Shown piece by piece: positions 60,859-64,000 of a DNA stretch of 64,000 bases. Under the pieces are notes generated by a model that did not search any database, had not been told where the DNA came from, and worked only from the letters and a program-made list of their open reading frames with translations. This DNA comes from RGIG3178 sp963674495 (GTDB taxonomy: Bacteria > Bacillota > Clostridia > Christensenellales > QAND01). Location: the NCBI GenBank assembly GCA_963674495.2, contig CAXXLG010000001.1, forward strand, positions 620,001 through 684,000, given 5' to 3'. Both the position numbers and the translations under genes were made by a program. How positions within the stretch are numbered: the first letter of the stretch is position 1; every line of letters begins with the position of its first letter.

Positions 60859-61763
60859 AGCTTTGTCATGGAATGATCATTGTCCGATCCGAGATAACGG
60901 CTTTCCGTATGTGCATAGACTTGATAATGGCTCCATATCTTCTCAAGTTCCGCGAAATGTTTTTCAAGGTCACCGCGTTTACGCTGACCGCTGATAACGA
61001 TGATGGCGTTGATAATACTCATCGGCGCAACTACGGAATCCACGAACGTGGCCATGCTGCTCTGACAGAACATATGGTAATCGGCAAGGCGCGCTATAGG
61101 AGACTGTGCACCGTCGGTGATAGCGCAGATAGAAGCACCCTGTTCCCTGGCGATCTGCGTCACCTCCAACGTGCGCATGGAATAGCGCGGAAAGGATATG
61201 GAGATCAATGTATCCTCTTTGTTGATACGCGTCAGCCGGTCGTAGTAATCCTTGGCACCCGTTGTGATCAGATGAACGCTGGAGAATACATAACTCAAAT
61301 AGTATTCCAAAAACTGGGCCAAAACGGACGAACTCCGATGACCGCAAATATATATTCCTTTGCTTTCCACCAATCGGTCAATAAGCTTGGATATCTCGGT
61401 GGGGTCAATCATCATCATGGTATTGCGCAGATTGTTCACGTCCTCCTTGATGACATTTACAAAGGTCTGCTGTTCGTCCGAACTCTCCACCAACTGGATC
61501 CGTTGTTGGCTGGTGAGCCGGTTGCGCACCAGCTCCTGCAACGCCGCCTGAAGCTTTGGAAATCCCGCATAGTCCAATCCCGAAGCAAAGCGCACCACAG
61601 TGCTCTCACTCACATGTGCCGCTTCCCCCAGCGCGAACGCCGTCATGAAAGCCGCCTTATCGTAGTGCTCATAGATGTAGGTGGCAATACGTTTTTGCCC
61701 CTTGCTCATGGTATCGTACCGTTGTGCGATGTGAGCAAGCACATCCGGTTTTTGCTGTTGCAT
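60855..61763 (-). CDS. MurR/RpiR family transcriptional regulator
   Basis: A 302-residue regulator with an N-terminal HTH_6 domain (ALGEAAHVSESTVVRFASGLDYAGFPKLQAAL) and a C-terminal SIS sugar-phosphate-binding domain (GIYICGHRSSSVLAQFLEYYL; DTLISISFPRYSMRTLEVTQIA). Such proteins sense phosphosugars. The target here could be the following flavoprotein and esterase genes, but no operator was identified. Confidence 0.92.
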   Translation of the reverse strand: MQQQKPDVLAHIAQRYDTMSKGQKRIATYIYEHYDKAAFMTAFALGEAAHVSESTVVRFASGLDYAGFPKLQAALQELVRNRLTSQQRIQLVESSDEQQTFVNVIKEDVNNLRNTMMMIDPTEISKLIDRLVESKGIYICGHRSSSVLAQFLEYYLSYVFSSVHLITTGAKDYYDRLTRINKEDTLISISFPRYSMRTLEVTQIAREQGASICAITDGAQSPIARLADYHMFCQSSMATFVDSVVAPMSIINAIIVISGQRKRGDLEKHFAELEKIWSHYQVYAHTESRYLGSDNDHSMTKL

Positions 61764-61773
61764 GATACCCTCC

Positions 61774-62490
61774 TTAATCCGATACGCCTATGGCTTGCTG
61801 CACCTGTTCACGGGAAATACGTTTGATCCCGCCAGGGCGCATATCAGCCAGCGCAAGTGCTCCGATGCGTGTGCGGCAAAGGCGTAAAACAGCATATCCC
61901 TGCGCTTCCATCATACGCCGCACTTCGCGGTTGAGTCCCTGCGCCAGCGTGATGCATACGACGCTTCTGCCATCCGCCCTCGTATGAAAGGTGACGTCCT
62001 TGGCGACCGCGGGGTTTTTATCGCCGATCTCAATGCCGGATAATAACGCTTCGGCATGCACTTTTTGATAGGTCTTGTCCACCGTAACGCGATATTCCTT
62101 TTCCACGCCATATCGCGGATGCATCACGTGGTTTGCCAAATCGCCGTCGTCGGTAACGATGATAAGTCCTTCGGAATCCATGTCCAGCCTACCAACAGGA
62201 TACAACCGGTTATTATGCTGGCGAAAGAAATCCGCAACGCATTTACGTCCGTTTTCGTCGTTGGTGGTGCATACCACGCCGCGCGGTTTGTAGAACAGAT
62301 AATACGCATTTTGTGCGCGCGGTACGATACGGCGTCCGTCTACGCTGACCTGATCCCTTTCGGGATCAATGGTAACGCCCATATCCGTTACGGTCTTTCC
62401 GTTGACCTTAACTTTTCCCTCGCGGATGATGGTTTCGCTTTTTCGCCTTGACGCCACACCGCAATGCGCCAGATATTTTTGTAAACGCAT
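61774..62490 (-). CDS. rluB: Ribosomal pseudouridine synthase (RluB/RsuA family)
   Basis: The 238-residue protein has an N-terminal S4 domain (MRLQKYLAHCGVASRRKSE, GKVKVNGKTV) and the catalytic motif YPVGRLDMDSEGLIIVTDDG with its Asp, then GLNREVRRMMEAQGY. It modifies 23S rRNA, or 16S rRNA if of RsuA type. First gene of the operon after the dacF terminator. Confidence 0.93.
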   Translation of the reverse strand: MRLQKYLAHCGVASRRKSETIIREGKVKVNGKTVTDMGVTIDPERDQVSVDGRRIVPRAQNAYYLFYKPRGVVCTTNDENGRKCVADFFRQHNNRLYPVGRLDMDSEGLIIVTDDGDLANHVMHPRYGVEKEYRVTVDKTYQKVHAEALLSGIEIGDKNPAVAKDVTFHTRADGRSVVCITLAQGLNREVRRMMEAQGYAVLRLCRTRIGALALADMRPGGIKRISREQVQQAIGVSD

Positions 62491-62501
62491 GATTCTCTCC
62501 T

Positions 62502-62529
62502 AAAAAAGCCGCGCTTGGCGGCTTTTTTT
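62502..62529 (-). terminator. Bidirectional terminator after dacF
   Basis: AAAAAAGCCGC and GCGGCTTTTTT form a perfect stem with a GCTTG loop and T-runs on both strands. It separates dacF from rluB. Confidence 0.9.
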
Positions 62530-62554
62530 ATTATATCCAAACCACTTGACAAGG

Positions 62555-63682
62555 TCAAGGAGATGCGCCGATCCACAGTTCAACCAAATGATTCAGATAA
62601 TGGCGATAGGTGGCTCTTGCTACGCCATTGGCGGCAAGAATATTCGTCTCACATAATAAGATGTCGTCCAGATAGATCGCGACCTGTCCGATAACGTCCC
62701 CTTGTATGACGGGCGCATTGATCAAGTCGGACAATGCAATGACGTAGGCAATGCGTTCCATTTCCTCGTTAGTAATACACGCCGCGATGTCACCGCCTAA
62801 AACGCCTTCCACATTGTCGGCCAAACCATCTTCAACGCATACCGTGCCCATCAGCTCCCCTGCTTTTTTGAGCGTTATGTATCTAAGATTGTCCAACGAC
62901 TCATCCATAAGAGCGGCGATGTCATCCCACATATCCGGCGCATTCAATACCACTGCCACAACCCGCTTACCGTCTCGCTCGGCGGCACCGGCCAAGCAAC
63001 GCCCGGCCGCCTTGGTATAACCGGTCTTGATGCCCGTAGCCCCGTCGAATTGCCAAAGAAGCTTGTTTTTATTTTGTAGTGTGCGTCGGGTCCCTTCCGT
63101 CTGCGGGTCAATGACAACGGTTTTTGTTTGTACGATCTCACAAAACGTTGGATTGCGCATAGCAACCGCCGCAATCAACGTTAGATCCTTCGCCGTTGTA
63201 TAATGGTCGTCTGCCGGCAAACCATGGGGATTGGCAAAATGCGTATTCATCGCTCCTATTTTCGAAGCCCTACCGTTCATCAACGCTACGAAATCGTCAA
63301 CGCTGCCCGCCGTATCAATGGCCAGCGCCACCGCAACATCATTTCCCGACACCAACATCAACGCATACAACAAACTTTTCCTGGTAAACTGTTCCCCATT
63401 TTTCAGATAAAGGCTGGAGCCTTCCACGCCCACAGCTTGCTTTGAAACCGTCACCACCCTATCAAGATCGCCCGCCTCTATGACCAAAAGCGCCGTCATG
63501 ATTTTGGTTGTGCTCGCCATGGGCAATTGTATATTTGCCCTATGTGCGTAAAGCACCCGTCCCGTGTCCACCTCAACGACGCAGGCAGACTGACAGGATA
63601 GCGTCGGCAAAGCCCGTGCACCCGTCAATAGCGTTATGGTCGTTAAACAGCACGACAAAAGGAAAAGGATTCTTTTTTTCAA
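62555..63682 (-). CDS. dacF: Serine-type D-Ala-D-Ala carboxypeptidase, DacF-like
   Basis: A secreted penicillin-binding protein trimming peptidoglycan stem peptides. The 375 residues, from a TTG seven bases after GGAGG, begin with a signal peptide (KKRILFLLSCCLTTITLL, cleavage near residue 24). The active-site motifs follow: MASTTKIMT (Ser57, Lys60), LMLVSGNDVAVAL and GIKTGYTKAAGRC. A PBP5-type C-terminal beta domain comes last. The neighbouring spore gene suggests a sporulation role. The frame extends 32 codons upstream without an RBS. Confidence 0.92.
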   Translation of the reverse strand: MKKRILFLLSCCLTTITLLTGARALPTLSCQSACVVEVDTGRVLYAHRANIQLPMASTTKIMTALLVIEAGDLDRVVTVSKQAVGVEGSSLYLKNGEQFTRKSLLYALMLVSGNDVAVALAIDTAGSVDDFVALMNGRASKIGAMNTHFANPHGLPADDHYTTAKDLTLIAAVAMRNPTFCEIVQTKTVVIDPQTEGTRRTLQNKNKLLWQFDGATGIKTGYTKAAGRCLAGAAERDGKRVVAVVLNAPDMWDDIAALMDESLDNLRYITLKKAGELMGTVCVEDGLADNVEGVLGGDIAACITNEEMERIAYVIALSDLINAPVIQGDVIGQVAIYLDDILLCETNILAANGVARATYRHYLNHLVELWIGASP

Positions 63683-63732
63683 AACAAAGCCTCCATTCCC
63701 TGTTGTGTATGTTCTATTTGGCAAAAATATGC

Positions 63733-63761
63733 AGACAGGAGCGGTTTCCCGCTCCTGTCTG
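63733..63761 (-). terminator. Terminator-like hairpin after gerW
   Basis: AGACAGGAGCGG and CCGCTCCTGTCT form a long stem with a short loop, followed on the minus strand by ATATTTTTG. Confidence 0.75.
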
Positions 63762-63778
63762 TTCGCCGGTGTTTTCAA

Positions 63779-64000
63779 TCACTCGATATCGCTATGTTTG
63801 TCAGCCGTCTCCTCTTTCATCACCGACGATACATAAGAATGCGACTTTTTGTGTTCCTCTTTCGTATGATCCCGTCTCTGTATGCATTCCTTGATAAACT
63901 GAAACGCCTGCGGTACCAAATCCGCCATATGATCCATCAGACAGGTAGGCTGCACGGGCAACAAGCGGATGTTTTCTCCGTTTACAATCACAAAACCCAC
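63779..64000 (-). CDS. gerW: GerW/YtfJ-like spore protein, 5' end outside the window
   Basis: Only the last 73 codons are visible. The segment GFVIVNGENIRLLPVQPT followed by HMADLVPQAFQFIKE matches the C-terminal part of the GerW (YtfJ) family, found in the spore inner membrane and needed for germination. A hydrophilic Lys/His/Glu-rich tail of about 30 residues follows. The frame runs off the right edge with no certain start. Confidence 0.72.
   Translation of the reverse strand: MGFVIVNGENIRLLPVQPTCLMDHMADLVPQAFQFIKECIQRRDHTKEEHKKSHSYVSSVMKEETADKHSDIE

Noticed and set aside
60873..61826. 317-codon plus-strand frame opposite the RpiR-type regulator
   Set aside because: Antisense to a gene with clear HTH and SIS domains; no ribosome binding site and an atypical composition.

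Overview
The window looks like a chromosomal segment of a spore-forming, Gram-positive anaerobe of the class Clostridia, roughly half G+C by eye. The evidence is a PolC-type DNA polymerase, the fused ispH-rpsA gene typical of Clostridia, the MEP isoprenoid pathway (dxr, ispG, ispH), dipicolinate synthase (dpaA/dpaB), a GerW-type spore protein and a DacF-type carboxypeptidase. Many genes start with TTG. The species cannot be named from the sequence.

Region 1 (1-21.5 kb, + strand) is a housekeeping supercluster. It runs pyrH-frr-small gene-uppS-cdsA-dxr-rseP-ispG-polC, then, behind its own promoter and leader hairpin, rimP-nusA-rnpM-L7Ae-infB-rbfA-nrnA-truB-ribF-rpsO-pnp. The genes are packed with ATGA/TTGA overlaps. 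They join nucleotide and lipid-carrier synthesis, membrane proteolysis, replication, translation initiation, ribosome maturation and RNA turnover.

Region 2 (21.6-22.3 kb) is a seven-tRNA operon (Pro, Glu, Met/Ile2, Asp, Thr, Tyr, Leu) with a clear sigma-A promoter and terminator. Region 3 (22.3-27.4 kb), immediately downstream, is an accessory island. It holds a 5'-truncated RHS gene whose C-terminal tip switches to AT-rich sequence and carries an unassigned toxin-like domain, a probable membrane-anchored immunity gene, further orphan small membrane genes (one broken by an in-frame stop), GGGGAC-type hairpins, an IS605-like end remnant and an internally deleted IS3 element.

Region 4 (27.4-36.3 kb, +) carries a Cys-rich C_GCAxxG protein gene and the cluster miaB-mutS-mutL-miaA-hfq-PLP lyase: tRNA modification, mismatch repair and an RNA chaperone. 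Region 5 (36.4-49.7 kb, mostly - strand) carries lexA with its SOS operator inside its own promoter, a divergent Cys-rich mini-gene, a tyrosine recombinase, rnhA, proC, tRNA-Trp (+), a dipeptidase, rny, recA-cinA-pgsA-rimO and ftsK/spoIIIE.

Region 6 (50-64 kb, - strand) begins with sporulation-linked genes (dpaA/dpaB behind a sigma-K-like promoter, a dimeric dUTPase, a frameshifted M16 peptidase, a NodB-like protein). A long operon follows: rluB-rpiR-flavoprotein-two esterases-cmk-plsC-ispH/rpsA. dacF and the 3' end of gerW close the window.

The most unusual items are the RHS tip island, a PgsA enlarged by internal duplication, a RibF without a recognisable flavokinase domain, a promoter embedded in the recA-rny palindrome, a 28-bp perfect palindrome before uppS, and the 90-bp repeats in the ispH-rpsA linker.
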